Positions 46,877 to 57,227 of a stretch of 64,000 bases of DNA are shown here, piece by piece. Each line of letters begins with the position of its first letter. Positions within the stretch are counted from its first letter, which is position 1. The stretch is taken from contig CALFCF010000001.1 in NCBI GenBank assembly GCA_937951345.1, forward strand, positions 53,795-117,794, given 5' to 3'. The notes beneath the pieces were generated by a model that worked only from the letters and a program-made list of their open reading frames with translations, searched no databases and was not told the origin of the DNA. The translations under genes were made by a program, and so were the position numbers. The DNA is from an uncultured Granulosicoccaceae bacterium (lineage in GTDB: Bacteria; Pseudomonadota; Gammaproteobacteria; Granulosicoccales; Granulosicoccaceae).

Positions 46877-48445
46877 TCACGGCGCTCGCATTTTATCAAC
46901 GGGCAACAGCACGTTGTGATTGTCGCGGATTTCTGCGTCCACGCTCGGGTCGATGTGCGACGGAAAATGGGTTGCTAATACCTTATCCACCTTTTCGCGC
47001 GCACTTTTCATCAGCACCGGTTTGCCAACTTCCTGCCACTCTTTGGGGCTCAGTCGATCACCGATATCCGGGTAAATATATTCCTTTTGCATCAGACCGA
47101 GCGTCTGACTGTGCCCGAGATAGTGGCTCGGGCCGTCGATGCAGACATCGCGCATCGTTTCAATTGACAGTGTTTCGTCGTTGACTTCAATGCCGCGAAC
47201 CGTTCGGTTGATTGCACCCAGCATGTCGTTGTCAATGACTAACCCCTCATAACTGAAGCCGAGAAGCGAGGCATGCATACCGGCAGATTCGTAGATGAGA
47301 TTAGCTCCTGAATGTGCCGCCAGTGTGTTGGTGTAACCTTTTTCGTATCCGGATTGCGCGTCAGGAAATTTGGCATCCGCCATACCGGCAGCTATGCCAG
47401 TGGGTAAGTCATAGTGCCGGCCCATCTGTCCGCATGCTGCCATGAGCACAGCCTGCTCGCCGCTACCACCACTCATCGCGCCGGTACGAAGATCGGATAC
47501 AAACGGCCAGGTGCCGTAAATAGCCGGATGTCCCGGAACCATCAGATTGACCCAGACAAGACCTGCAAGTACCTCTGCAACCTCTTGCACCACAGAGCCG
47601 GCAAGGGCCGCAGGACTGGTGGCACCTGCTTGTCCGGCAGCGAGTAACAACACAGGCATACCGCCGTGAACTGCTACTTCCATACACCGACAGGCGTCTT
47701 CTGCAAAACGTAACGGTGGCACAACAAAACAGTTAGACATACTGACAAATGGTCTGGCACGCCACTTCGCTTCACTGCCGGCAATCGTGTGGAGCATCTT
47801 TAATGATTCGGTAACGTGCTGTGGTTCAACCCAGCTTGTACCCACGTGTTTAGTGGTGCCACTGACAGCTGCATAACATGTGTTGAAATCGAGATCTGCC
47901 GGCTCGACCATGTCCCGTGCCACCAGCGGTCGCTGAAAGAAATGTACATGGTCCAGCGAGTCGACCAGGCGGGCCAGTTGATACAAATCCTGTAGTGTGG
48001 ATTCGCGGTAGCAATTGTTGTCGTGGTCAGCGATATGAACAGCAGCACCTGCTGTACCGAAATACACCTTGCTGCCGGCTACTTCGATGTCACGATCCGG
48101 ATCCTGTGCATACAGAGTGAAGTTTCTTCCGCAATTCGCGATCGTGTCTTCTACCAGGGAACGAGGGAAATACAAACGCCCGTCTTTGTAGCTGCCACCG
48201 GCAGCTGTAACTGCTTCAACGCAGGAAGGGATCGCTTGTGACAGACCGATTGTCTCAAGCACAGTAAGAACAGCCTGATGGATTTTTTCAACATCGGTGG
48301 CACTCAATGGTGCGTAGCGGCCACCAGTCATGCCGGGTGCTACGGCCCGATCCTCTGGCGCCAGTGGTGCTTCGCGTAGAGCACGCTTCGCAGCTCTTGC
48401 ACCCCGTCTGCTGATTTTCTTTGGTGGCCTTTCTGCTGCAGTCAT
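46877..48445 (-). CDS. MttB-family (trimethylamine methyltransferase-like) protein, copy 2
   Basis: 522 residues, clearly homologous to the protein at 10299-11837: GGRYAPLSATDVEKIHQAVL, KVYFGTAGAAVHIADHD, STLQDLYQLARLVDSLDHV, AGATSPAALAGSVVQEVAE and TWPFVSDLRTGAMSGGSGE. There is no in-frame TAG, so it is a non-pyrrolysine member. A basic N-terminal stretch of 25 residues (PPKKISRRGARAAKRALRE) is shared in character with copy 1. AGAGAG lies upstream of ATG 48445. It is followed by the FAD-GcvT oxidoreductase and preceded by a GbdR-like regulator gene, all on the minus strand. Confidence 0.85.
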   Translation of the reverse strand: MTAAERPPKKISRRGARAAKRALREAPLAPEDRAVAPGMTGGRYAPLSATDVEKIHQAVLTVLETIGLSQAIPSCVEAVTAAGGSYKDGRLYFPRSLVEDTIANCGRNFTLYAQDPDRDIEVAGSKVYFGTAGAAVHIADHDNNCYRESTLQDLYQLARLVDSLDHVHFFQRPLVARDMVEPADLDFNTCYAAVSGTTKHVGTSWVEPQHVTESLKMLHTIAGSEAKWRARPFVSMSNCFVVPPLRFAEDACRCMEVAVHGGMPVLLLAAGQAGATSPAALAGSVVQEVAEVLAGLVWVNLMVPGHPAIYGTWPFVSDLRTGAMSGGSGEQAVLMAACGQMGRHYDLPTGIAAGMADAKFPDAQSGYEKGYTNTLAAHSGANLIYESAGMHASLLGFSYEGLVIDNDMLGAINRTVRGIEVNDETLSIETMRDVCIDGPSHYLGHSQTLGLMQKEYIYPDIGDRLSPKEWQEVGKPVLMKSAREKVDKVLATHFPSHIDPSVDAEIRDNHNVLLPVDKMRAP

Positions 48446-48612
48446 TTATCACTCTCTTTTTCTGTGGCGCGTCAATCGAGTTACTGAAAAGGTATACGTC
48501 AATCGGGCGATATTGCCAGTCGCGAGGTGTTGGTGTGGGTTGATAGCGACATTGAAGTGAGTCGCAGCGACGTGGGGTCGAGTCCTGATAGGGTCTGTAA
48601 CTCGTTGAATTG

Positions 48613-48634
48613 GCCTGCAAAGGGGCTTGCAGGC
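48613..48634 (-). terminator. hairpin after the GbdR-like regulator gene
   Basis: GCCTGCAA (48613-48620) and TTGCAGGC (48627-48634) form a perfect 8-bp stem with a six-base loop, 9 bp downstream of the regulator stop. No T-tract follows on the minus strand, so termination may be partial. Confidence 0.45.
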
Positions 48635-48642
48635 ACGAGGTT

Positions 48643-49695
48643 TCAGGTGGTTGAACGGGTATTAATGCGATTGGAGTAATTTTCGCGCGCTGCCCGTGGT
48701 GTGCAGTCGTACATTAGCCTGAAGCGTTTGGAAAAATGACCAGCAGATAAAAACCCGCAGGCTACAGCAACCTCGACCACCGATAGCGTGGTTTGTTCGA
48801 GTAGACGCTTGCTCTCTTTGAGTCGCAGATTTTGGTAGTAGCTTGTCGGTGTAGTTTGAAGATGAGCCCTGAACAAGCGCTCCAGCTGGCGCTTCGATAT
48901 ATTGATACAGTTTGCCAGCTCTTGGGTCGTCAGCGGTTGTTCGATATTGGCCTCCATAAGCTCAATGCACTCCACCATGCCTTTGTGATACACGCCGTGC
49001 CGGTGTTGAATATTCATGCGCTGGGGTTCATTGCCCCGGCGTATATTGCTACTGACGAAAAGTTCGGAAACCCTGGTGGCCATCTCACTACCAAGGTATC
49101 CACCCAGCAAGGTCAGCATCATATCAAGTGCGGCAGCACCTCCTGCGCAGGTGAACAGATTGTCGTCAATTTCGAAGAGTTCATCCGTGACTCGGATTGA
49201 TGGGAATTCTTCGCGAAAACCAGCGCTATTTTCCCAATGCACCGTGCAGCGTTGCTGGTTCTTTATCAGATTGGCGCGTGCCAGCAGGAAAGTACCGGTG
49301 TCGACAGCCCCGAACTTAGCGCCTTCTGTTGCCAGGCGTCGCAGTGGTAAATAGGTTTCTTCGCCAGTTAGGCGTTGCGGGTCATGTGGTCCGCAAACAA
49401 TGATGCAGTCAAGTTGAGCTGTATCCGCATCCGCAAGACTTGCTTCGACGGCTACCTGCATGCCATTGTTGCAAAGGGCGGGTTGCCCGCTCTGGCCATA
49501 AAAATGCCAGCTGAACAGATTCTTTCCGCTGTAGCGATTGGCAGCCCTTAGTGGCTCAAGCGCCGAAATAAAAGGTAGCATTGCGAAGGTATCAAGCAGA
49601 TAGAAACCAACACGTTTTTCCGCCTGACCTGACGGAACCCCGTACATTTCCAACTGTTTGACTTGTTCAGATCCGGCCCGGTCGAGTGTACTCAT
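48643..49695 (-). CDS. GbdR-like AraC-family transcriptional regulator
   Basis: 350 residues: an N-terminal DJ-1/PfpI (GATase1-like) sensor domain (VGFYLLDTFAMLPFISALEP, LRAANRYSGKNLFSWHFYG) and a C-terminal double AraC helix-turn-helix (TTQELANCINISKRQLERLF; SVVEVAVACGFLSAGHFSKR). This is the layout of GbdR/CdhR, activators of glycine-betaine and carnitine catabolism, and FISALEPLRAANR is typical of that group. It sits 197 bp upstream of the second MttB/FAD-GcvT pair on the same strand and is the obvious candidate to control it. The ligand is not known. Confidence 0.85.
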   Translation of the reverse strand: MSTLDRAGSEQVKQLEMYGVPSGQAEKRVGFYLLDTFAMLPFISALEPLRAANRYSGKNLFSWHFYGQSGQPALCNNGMQVAVEASLADADTAQLDCIIVCGPHDPQRLTGEETYLPLRRLATEGAKFGAVDTGTFLLARANLIKNQQRCTVHWENSAGFREEFPSIRVTDELFEIDDNLFTCAGGAAALDMMLTLLGGYLGSEMATRVSELFVSSNIRRGNEPQRMNIQHRHGVYHKGMVECIELMEANIEQPLTTQELANCINISKRQLERLFRAHLQTTPTSYYQNLRLKESKRLLEQTTLSVVEVAVACGFLSAGHFSKRFRLMYDCTPRAARENYSNRINTRSTT

Positions 49696-50018
49696 ACAGG
49701 TCCTGTGCTAGATGCTCTGATTGACTTGAAAATTCACAGGCCGTTGTCGTGGGGTCGTGCGGCACTGTACAGCTCGAACTTTTTCTTGATACCGGCAATT
49801 ATAAACAGATCATGCAATTAGCGTCGCGTCGCGGCTTGTTGATTGTTGAAAGGGCACAACTGTTTGCACTTGAGTGTGATGAATTACAACGCTACCGTAC
49901 TCGACTATTGCAGTTGGAGTCTCATACACCATTACAGCATTTTAGCCTGCTTCGCCTGCCTTTTTATACAATACCGTGTTCGTACGGTAGCGTTGAGCGT
50001 GAGAGACACCCTGCATAA
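49696..50018. repeat. gap upstream of the regulator with a perfect 14-bp inverted repeat
   Basis: CAACGCTACCGTAC (49887-49900) and its exact reverse complement (49982-49995) enclose 81 bp. The 323-bp gap separates the regulator start from the LemA gene stop. A GTG-started 89-codon open frame runs across it but has no ribosome binding site or family likeness. The repeat could end the minus-strand lemA transcript through a long-loop stem or bind a protein. Confidence 0.5.
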
Positions 50019-50645
50019 CTAGCCGGCCGGGATCTCCGGATCGTCAAAGTTCTCTTTGGGCAATGCCTGGGGATAGACGAATGCGCGCCACCAACGACCC
50101 GGTACATTTATCAGTTCAGAGTTGTAGCGAAGGACTTTCTGCCAATAATCGCGCCTCGCCACTTCGATTTGCTGGCTGTTTTCAGTCAGCATGATTTTAA
50201 GAGACTGATACATCTGATCGCTGGCAATCTCGGGCAAATTATCCGCTTTATCTAAAACTGCGGCCAGAACCCGTGATAGGGTGGTTTGTTGCTGTTGAAA
50301 ATTAGCAAAGGCATCCGCATCCTCCAACGTGTCAGGTGCCACGTGCATCTCGAATACACGTGTTTCCACCGCTTCGAGCGCTGTAAACAATTCGGGTTCA
50401 GGGACTCGTAACGGTTCAATCCCGGTCATGAGCTCGCTGACCAGCTCTGCCCTGCGACGATATTGCGATTGCACCTCTATCCATGCGTCGTTAACGGCCT
50501 GCTCGAATATGGGAATGTTGTTGATACCGCAACTTGCCAGCAGCAATACGGGCGTCAGCAGTAAAGCGCGATAAAAAGCGTTGGAAGAATTCCGGATGAC
50601 TGGCTGAGCCGCCATAAGAGCTTTTGATTGCGGGTGATTAAGCAT
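50019..50645 (-). CDS. LemA family lipoprotein
   Basis: 208 residues. The N-terminus has a hydrophobic segment ending in a lipobox (LLTPVLLLASCG). INNIPIFEQAVNDAWIEVQSQYRRRAEL then matches the LemA pattern of an NxIP motif followed by a long helix with QYxRR. The remainder is helical. About 25 residues before the lipobox suggest a later start (Met 11). LemA proteins are membrane-linked coiled coils of unclear function. It has no typical LemA partner gene next to it. Confidence 0.72.
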   Translation of the reverse strand: MLNHPQSKALMAAQPVIRNSSNAFYRALLLTPVLLLASCGINNIPIFEQAVNDAWIEVQSQYRRRAELVSELMTGIEPLRVPEPELFTALEAVETRVFEMHVAPDTLEDADAFANFQQQQTTLSRVLAAVLDKADNLPEIASDQMYQSLKIMLTENSQQIEVARRDYWQKVLRYNSELINVPGRWWRAFVYPQALPKENFDDPEIPAG

Positions 50646-50815
50646 TTAGCGCTGAATATTAGCAGTTATCCTGTAGGCCGCGTTGTAGTTTAGATTGCAG
50701 ATGACGCGTTTAGTAGAATAGGTGTCAGGTCACACTTTGTTACCTATATGATGAAGTTCTCGATGCCAACTGATGCAACCTCAGATTCAATCAACAACAA
50801 CGATTCTCGACTGCG

Positions 50816-52840
50816 ATGCTCCGTCTTAATACAGTAGCCTGTCGGCGTGACGGCCAGGTACTGTTCGATAATCTTAATGAGTTTTTTACCCGCCCCCAGC
50901 GAGTCGGTATAACCGGTCGTAACGGCTGTGGTAAGTCGTCGTTGTTTGCGATGATACTGAGTGAGCTGGAGCCGGATGAGGGTGCTATCGAATTACAGCC
51001 TGGCATAACGATCGCGCATGTTGCACAGGAAACACCATCAAGCGATGACAGTGCGCTGAACTATGTGATGCAGGGCGATGCGCGATTACAGCACATTCGC
51101 CAGCAAATGATCGAGCTGGATGTGGTCAGCGATGACATGCCTGCTGCAGCATCAACGCCCGTTGAAGACAGTCAATCCAGTGCAGCAAGTCATAAGCTGG
51201 CAGAGCTGTTTGAACAATTTGAAGATGCTGGTGGATACACGGCGGAGGCGCGCGCCGGTTCATTGCTCAGTGGTCTGGGATTTTTATCGTTACAACATAC
51301 GATGGCGGCCAATCAATTTTCCGGTGGATGGCTGATGCGTCTGAATCTTGCCCGGGCGTTGATGTGTCCCAGTGACCTGTTGTTACTGGATGAACCGACC
51401 AATCACCTCGATATTGATGCGGTTTTCTGGTTACAGGGTTGGTTAAGGCGGTACGAAGGGACACTCCTCATGATTTCGCACGATCGCGAATTTCTGGATG
51501 CTGTTGTCGACACCGTTTTGCATATCGAGAATCGGCAGGCTGTTCGCTATACCGGCAATTACTCGGCTTTTGAGCGTGCACGTGCTGAACAGTTGGCCAA
51601 CCAGCAAGCCATGTATCAGCGGCAACAGAAAAAGATTCAGGAAGTACAACGTTTTATCGATAGATTCAAGGCGAAAGCCACCAAAGCACGCCAGGCACAA
51701 AGTCGCGTGAAAATGTTGGAGCGAATGCAACGGGTTTCACAGGCGCAAGTGGACAGCCAGTTTAGTTTCGATTTCGAGAAGCCGCGCAAAATGTCGAATC
51801 CGCTTGTGGTACTGGAGGATGCTGCTATCGGGTACGGCGACCAGACGGTTCTACGCGACGTCAATTTCCGTTTGGGGGCAGGTGACAGAATCGCGCTTCT
51901 CGGTCGTAACGGAGCGGGTAAATCGACGCTGGTTAAAGCGTTGGTGGGAGAACTACTGTTACTCGATGGATCGCGTGTTGAAGGTAACAACCTGAGTTGT
52001 GGGTATTTTGCACAACACCAGATTGATCAGCTTGATTATAGTGGCACAGCGATAAGCCAGTTGCTGATGGTTGACCCTCAATTGAGCGATGCCCAGGCGC
52101 GTAACTTTCTTGGACGTTTCGGCTTCTCCGGCGATATGGCCATGCAATCGGTCAGTGTATTCTCAGGTGGAGAAAAAGCCCGTTTGGTACTTGCGCTGAT
52201 TGTCTATCAACGCCCGAATGTGTTGTTGCTTGATGAGCCTACCAATCATCTGGATATGGACATGCGCTATGCCTTAAGTGAGGCAATGCAATCTTTCGAA
52301 GGGGCATTGGTTGTTGTATCTCATGATCGTTTTCTACTGGAGTCTGTTGCAGACGAGTTGTGGCTAATCGCCGATGGTCGCCTGTCGGCCTACCCGGATG
52401 ATCTGGAAGCTTACAGGCGCTGGCTGGCGAAGCGAACCCACGATACCGTTTCAACTGTAGAGCAACAAACACAAAGTGCTGCAGACGAAACAATAGACGT
52501 TGCATCGGCTAAGGATGCTGCGCCTAATCGATCATCTTCCCCCAAATCAACTTTGTCACGTAAGCAGGCAAAACGCGCCGCCGCGGAACAACGAAAGCGA
52601 TTCGCACCTTTGAGATCACTGGTCAGTAAAACCGAAGCAGCTTGCGATAGCCTGCACCAGCAGATTGCGCAATTGCAACTGAAGCTGAGCGACAATGAGC
52701 TGTATAACGGTAGTCGTAAAGCTGAACTGGCTGAACTTTTGCAGCAACAGCAGGAACTGAAACAACAACTCGAAGAGGCAGAATCAGCCTGGATGACAGC
52801 CAGTGAGCAGCTGGAGTCTGCACAAAGCGCTGAACGTTAA
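50816..52840 (+). CDS. ABC-F ATPase (YheS-like)
   Basis: 674 residues with two ABC domains and no membrane part. Domain 1 has Walker A GITGRNGCGKSS and FSGGWLMRLNLARALMCPSDLLLLDEPTNHL. Domain 2 has ALLGRNGAGKSTLVKAL and SGGEKARLVLALIVYQRPNV with LLLDEPTNHLD. The P-site tRNA interaction linker between them is Arg/Lys/Gln-rich (RFIDRFKAKATKARQAQSRV). A charged C-terminal coiled coil of about 130 residues follows. ABC-F proteins act on ribosomes; order and length suggest YheS. ATG 50816 has no clear Shine-Dalgarno sequence. The stop overlaps the next gene (TAATG). Confidence 0.92.
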   Translation: MLRLNTVACRRDGQVLFDNLNEFFTRPQRVGITGRNGCGKSSLFAMILSELEPDEGAIELQPGITIAHVAQETPSSDDSALNYVMQGDARLQHIRQQMIELDVVSDDMPAAASTPVEDSQSSAASHKLAELFEQFEDAGGYTAEARAGSLLSGLGFLSLQHTMAANQFSGGWLMRLNLARALMCPSDLLLLDEPTNHLDIDAVFWLQGWLRRYEGTLLMISHDREFLDAVVDTVLHIENRQAVRYTGNYSAFERARAEQLANQQAMYQRQQKKIQEVQRFIDRFKAKATKARQAQSRVKMLERMQRVSQAQVDSQFSFDFEKPRKMSNPLVVLEDAAIGYGDQTVLRDVNFRLGAGDRIALLGRNGAGKSTLVKALVGELLLLDGSRVEGNNLSCGYFAQHQIDQLDYSGTAISQLLMVDPQLSDAQARNFLGRFGFSGDMAMQSVSVFSGGEKARLVLALIVYQRPNVLLLDEPTNHLDMDMRYALSEAMQSFEGALVVVSHDRFLLESVADELWLIADGRLSAYPDDLEAYRRWLAKRTHDTVSTVEQQTQSAADETIDVASAKDAAPNRSSSPKSTLSRKQAKRAAAEQRKRFAPLRSLVSKTEAACDSLHQQIAQLQLKLSDNELYNGSRKAELAELLQQQQELKQQLEEAESAWMTASEQLESAQSAER

Positions 52841-53658
52841 TGATGCAGTTTGTTCGCAAGACCCTACCAAAATTTGTAACTCTTAACCTGATGCTGAGCA
52901 AGCTGTCCGGGGTTTTTATCCTGTACCGTTTTGTATCTGGTTTTAAACACACTGTCGGTCGTGCGGTGTTGCTGATGCTATTGCTTAGCGGTTTTGCACG
53001 AGCGACTGATCTTGAGGGTTTGGCTGATCTGGATTCCGGGCAATTTGAGACGCTCGTTGAAAATATTGCCGCTGCTACGCATTACAAGGCCGTGGCACCT
53101 GTTGAACCTCTGGGTTTGATTGGCTTTGACATCTCCGTTGGTGCATCCGTAACCGATATTGATAGCAATCTGCTGTCGCTGGCGAGTCAGGGTAGTATTG
53201 ACTCAGGCGCGCTGGCGTTAATTCGAGCATCGGCGCACAAAGGGTTGCCGTTTGGTATTGATGTCGGTGCATCGCTTGCCGCATTGCCGGGCACGGATTT
53301 TCGTGTACTCGGTGCAGAAGTTCGCTATGCGTTGTTGCGTGGTTCTGTCGTGACACCAGCGCTTGCTGTTCGCGGTACTTACAGCATTGTCAGTGGTAGT
53401 GATGAGCTTGATGTCAGCAATGCCGGGCTGGAGATCGGCATATCCAAGGGTTTTTTGACGTTGACACCTTACGCAGGTATCGGGGTGATTCGAAGCAGCG
53501 CAGATCCGCAAGATAATTTCGGTCTTAGCGATACAGAAGTTACCCAGCGTAAACTATTTGCCGGCATCAATATTAACCTGGGTTTTAATCTGGGTCTGGA
53601 AGCAGAACGGACAGGCGATCACACGTCTGTTAGTGCAAAGGCCGGGTTTCGTTTCTAA
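52840..53658 (+). CDS. putative outer-membrane beta-barrel protein
   Basis: 272 residues. A hydrophobic export segment (AVLLMLLLSGFARA, cleavage near residue 56) follows a long basic N-terminal region, so the start may be an internal Met such as Met 19. The mature part alternates polar and hydrophobic residues in strands (SVGASVTDID, GIDVGASLAALPG, VTPALAVRGTYSIV, LTPYAGIGVIRSS, NINLGFNLGLEAE) and ends SAKAGFRF, a terminal phenylalanine as recognised by BamA. It is translationally coupled to the ABC-F gene. The function is unknown. Confidence 0.7.
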   Translation: MMQFVRKTLPKFVTLNLMLSKLSGVFILYRFVSGFKHTVGRAVLLMLLLSGFARATDLEGLADLDSGQFETLVENIAAATHYKAVAPVEPLGLIGFDISVGASVTDIDSNLLSLASQGSIDSGALALIRASAHKGLPFGIDVGASLAALPGTDFRVLGAEVRYALLRGSVVTPALAVRGTYSIVSGSDELDVSNAGLEIGISKGFLTLTPYAGIGVIRSSADPQDNFGLSDTEVTQRKLFAGININLGFNLGLEAERTGDHTSVSAKAGFRF

Positions 53659-53777
53659 TGCATTGCCTAAAACAGCATTAAGCTGAAAAAGCGTTAACAC
53701 AAACCTGCATCCCGCGAACCTGCATTGATCTCGGCTTTCACCCAAACCGTCTGCTGGATCGGTTTAAATCACTGATC

Positions 53778-54023
53778 TAGCCTGCTCTATTCACGAAGGC
53801 GAAAACAGTGACACTGAAAACTAAGCCATTTCCAGTTAGAAAAGCAGTTTTAGCGTCGCTGCGGGTGTTCGCATACTGTTTTCTATTCACCCCCAGTGCC
53901 CGTCTGCCGTCGCAGCTCACTCGATTGAGCTCAACCCGTAATTTCTACGAATTTCGCTCAATCGAGCGACCTGTTTAGGTAGCCAGACTCTGGTGGCGAA
54001 CCCTTCATGATTAGAGCAGGCTA
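53778..54023. mobile_element. 246-bp element with terminal inverted repeats
   Basis: TAGCCTGCTCTA (53778-53789) is matched by TAGAGCAGGCTA (54012-54023); homology continues inward (TCACGAAGG against the complement of CCCTTCATGA) with few mismatches, giving ends of about 22 bp. TA flanks both GCCTGC ends. Inside, CTCGATTGAG and CTCAATCGAG form a second 10-bp inverted repeat. A GTG-started 60-codon frame inside has no recognisable product. It looks like a non-autonomous element or an IS remnant. It fills most of the 433-bp convergent gap before valS; the rest shows nothing. Confidence 0.6.
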
Positions 54024-54091
54024 TACAATCCAAAACTTGCCGGTTAGGCATTTTTTACATGTTTTTCGATCAGTGATAGGGGTGCGTGGTG

Positions 54092-56971
54092 CTACAAATT
54101 GTCACTGTCCATAGCCGCAATTTTGTCGCGCTGCGATAGCAATTTTTCACGAGATGAACTGGCATCACTCAATTTCTGGCGTTCCTGCTCTACAACCGTC
54201 GCAGGCGCTTTACTTGTAAACCCTTCGTTATCAAGTTTTTTCGACAGTCGTGCAACTTCGTCATCCAGACGATTAATTTCCTTGTCGAGTCGCAGCAGCT
54301 CCGCTTCTTTGTCGATCAATCCGGCCAACGGGATGTGGATTTCAGTATCGTCGACAAGCGCGACAGCTGATTCCACCCGCTTTTCTGATGCTCCGTAGAA
54401 GTTAATCGACTCTATTCGACCCAGCGACCGGATCAGATTGACATTGCGATCAACCAGTTTGTGTACCGCTGGTGTCGCCTTGTCGAGATAGATTTCAAGG
54501 CGTTTACCCGGATTGATATCTTGCTCCGAGCGGATTTTCCGAACACCGATAACAAAACTCTTCACCCAGTCGATTTCGATCATGGCTTGCTTGTCTGAAT
54601 CGCCACTGTCGATCGGGTAGGGCTGACGCATAATTGTCATGTTGCCCTGTGGTGCTTGTGCCACGCCGGCAAGCGGGGCAACCTGCTGCCATAGTTCTTC
54701 TGTGATGTAAGGCATCAACGGATGCGAAAGGCGCAGAACGGATTCAAGTACGTGTAACAGCATTGAGCGTGTGCGTTTCTGTTGACTGGCATCCGAGTCG
54801 TTCAACAACGGTTTGGTCATTTCCACGTACCAATCGCAGTACTCGTTCCAGATAAATTCATACAGTGCGTTTGATGCCAGATCGAAGCGATAAGCTGCGA
54901 TATGCTGATTAACATCGGTTGTTGTTTGAGATAGTCGGGAGTAAATCCAGCGCTCGACCGCTGTATCGGAATCCAACAAACCATTGTCCCGAATAGAGGC
55001 ACAATCGAGTTCGTACTCGGCTGTGTTCATCAACACGTAGCGCGTGGCGTTATAGAGTTTGTTACAAAAATTTCTTGAGCCTTCGACTCGCTTGATATCG
55101 AATCTGATGTCACGTCCAGTCGATGCCAGTGACGCAAAGGTAAAACGCAGGGCATCGGTGCCAAACCCGGGGATTCCTTCCGGGTAGTCCTTTTGCGTTT
55201 GTTCCTTAATGGCGGGTGCCATATGCGGTTGCATCAAATTATTGGTGCGTTTTTCAATCAATGTGTCCAGTTCGATGCCATCGATTATGTCGAGAGGATC
55301 GAGTACGTTGCCTTTGGTCTTTGACATCTTCTGACCTTGCGCATCGCGCACCAACCCGTGCATGTAAACTTCACGAAATGGCACTTCACCTTCCATAAAG
55401 TGAGTACCGAACATGATCATTCGGGCGACCCAGAAAAATATGATGTCAAACCCCGTCACCAGCACTGAGCCCGGATACCAGGTTTTTAGCGCATCGGTTT
55501 GCTCCGGCCAGCCAAGTGTTGAAAAAGGCCAGAGGCCGGATGAAAACCAGGTATCGAGTACGTCTTCGTCCTGGGTTAATTGGACCGTGTCTGCCAGGTT
55601 GTGCTTTTTGCGCACGGCCGCTTCGCTTTCACCCACATAGATATTGCCTTCAGTGTCATACCAGGCGGGGATCCGGTGTCCCCACCAAAGCTGGCGGCTG
55701 ATACACCAGTCCTCTATGTTTTCAAGCCATTGAAAATAAGTCTTTTCCCAGTTTTCCGGCACAAAGCGAATACGACCGGAACGGACTGCTTCGATCGAAG
55801 GGGTGGTGATCAGGCTCTTCCCGCCGGGGCGTCCGTCGCTGGTTGTGTCGCGAGTTAAATCAACAAACCACTGGTCTGTCAGGTAGGGTTCGACGACCGT
55901 TCCACTGCGGTCACCGCGGGGAACTTTGAGGACATGGTCGTCGATTTTCTCGAGGAGTCCGGCAGCTTCGAAATCAGCCACGATTTGTTTTCGCGCGTCG
56001 TAGCGATCAAGCCCGCGGTAGGCCTGCGGGCAATTGTCATTGAGAGCTGCATCATCATTGAGGATATTGATTTGTTCCAGTGAGTGACGTAACCCCACCT
56101 GATAATCATTAAAATCGTGCGCGGGTGTTATCTTGACGCAACCGGAGCCGAACTCCGGGTCTACATAATCGTCAGCGATAATTGGAATTTGGCGCCCTGT
56201 CAGTGGTAGATCAACTTGTTTACCGATCAGGTGTTTGTATCGCTCATCGTCCGGATTGACCGCAACGGCCGTATCACCGAGCATGGTTTCCGGCCGGGTT
56301 GTTGCGACAACCAGATGCCCTCCGTCGCTTATCGGATAACGGAAGTGCCATAAGTACCCGTTCTCTTCTTCGTTCAGTACCTCAAGATCTGACAGTGCAG
56401 TGTGTAAAACCGGATCCCAGTTAACCAGTCTCTTGCCACGATAGATCAATCCTTGATCGTGCAAGCGTATAAAGACTTCCTGAACCGCAGCGGACATGCC
56501 TTCGTCCATGGTGAAACGTTCACGCTGCCAGTCTGGTGAGGCACCCATTCGGCGCAATTGATTGGTAATAATGCCGCCTGATTCTTCCTTCCATGCCCAA
56601 ACCCGTTCAATAAACTTCTCTCGTCCAAGATCGTGGCGGGTCAGCCCTTCGCCATTGAGCTGGCGTTCGACAACCATTTGCGTTGCGATGCCCGCATGAT
56701 CAGTACCGGGCTGCCACAAGGTATTGCAACCGTTCATGCGGTTATAACGGATCAGTGCGTCCATGATCGTATCCTGGAACGCGTGACCCATGTGCAACGT
56801 GCCGGTGACGTTAGGCGGCGGGATCATTATGCAATACGGCTCTCCGTTGCCATCTGGTGCAAAATGGTTGTTGGACTCCCAGAACTTATACCAACGACTT
56901 TCTATGGTCGAAGGATTGTAGGTTTTTTCCATAGTGGATTGGGTCGCAGGATGAGAATTCTGCGCTGACAA
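54092..56971 (-). CDS. valS: valyl-tRNA synthetase
   Basis: Class I synthetase charging tRNA-Val, with editing of threonine. 959 residues. HIGH is present as [18 protein letters not shown], the CP1 editing domain contains [20 protein letters not shown], and KMSKS appears as [16 protein letters not shown]. The anticodon-binding domain is followed by a C-terminal coiled coil ([20 protein letters not shown]). It follows holC and a small unknown gene in the conserved pepA-holC-valS order. Confidence 0.98.
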   Translation of the reverse strand: MSAQNSHPATQSTMEKTYNPSTIESRWYKFWESNNHFAPDGNGEPYCIMIPPPNVTGTLHMGHAFQDTIMDALIRYNRMNGCNTLWQPGTDHAGIATQMVVERQLNGEGLTRHDLGREKFIERVWAWKEESGGIITNQLRRMGASPDWQRERFTMDEGMSAAVQEVFIRLHDQGLIYRGKRLVNWDPVLHTALSDLEVLNEEENGYLWHFRYPISDGGHLVVATTRPETMLGDTAVAVNPDDERYKHLIGKQVDLPLTGRQIPIIADDYVDPEFGSGCVKITPAHDFNDYQVGLRHSLEQINILNDDAALNDNCPQAYRGLDRYDARKQIVADFEAAGLLEKIDDHVLKVPRGDRSGTVVEPYLTDQWFVDLTRDTTSDGRPGGKSLITTPSIEAVRSGRIRFVPENWEKTYFQWLENIEDWCISRQLWWGHRIPAWYDTEGNIYVGESEAAVRKKHNLADTVQLTQDEDVLDTWFSSGLWPFSTLGWPEQTDALKTWYPGSVLVTGFDIIFFWVARMIMFGTHFMEGEVPFREVYMHGLVRDAQGQKMSKTKGNVLDPLDIIDGIELDTLIEKRTNNLMQPHMAPAIKEQTQKDYPEGIPGFGTDALRFTFASLASTGRDIRFDIKRVEGSRNFCNKLYNATRYVLMNTAEYELDCASIRDNGLLDSDTAVERWIYSRLSQTTTDVNQHIAAYRFDLASNALYEFIWNEYCDWYVEMTKPLLNDSDASQQKRTRSMLLHVLESVLRLSHPLMPYITEELWQQVAPLAGVAQAPQGNMTIMRQPYPIDSGDSDKQAMIEIDWVKSFVIGVRKIRSEQDINPGKRLEIYLDKATPAVHKLVDRNVNLIRSLGRIESINFYGASEKRVESAVALVDDTEIHIPLAGLIDKEAELLRLDKEINRLDDEVARLSKKLDNEGFTSKAPATVVEQERQKLSDASSSREKLLSQRDKIAAMDSDNL

Positions 56972-57227
56972 AGGTCCGCGTCGGACTGAGTTTAGTGAGT
57001 TGGTGAATTTGACCAGAAGTTTAACGCAATTCGCAGGTTTTTCGTTGCGTTTTTCGTTGTGCTTTTCATTGCATGGCAGGTTGCGGACCGGCGTCGCCTG
57101 TCACCTGCCATGTGGCAAGTCGAAGTGAAAACTATCCGGGTGTTTTGCGTTATCGGGGTAACCTGCCAAGCCGGTTGGTTCTACGGACTATCTGCACCGA
57201 TCTGGAACTTCGGTGTTTTTCTGCCTG

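Noticed and set aside
49749..50018. GTG-started 89-codon frame as a gene
   Set aside because: No ribosome binding site, no recognisable sequence, and it includes the inverted repeat; kept only as a note in the gap entry.
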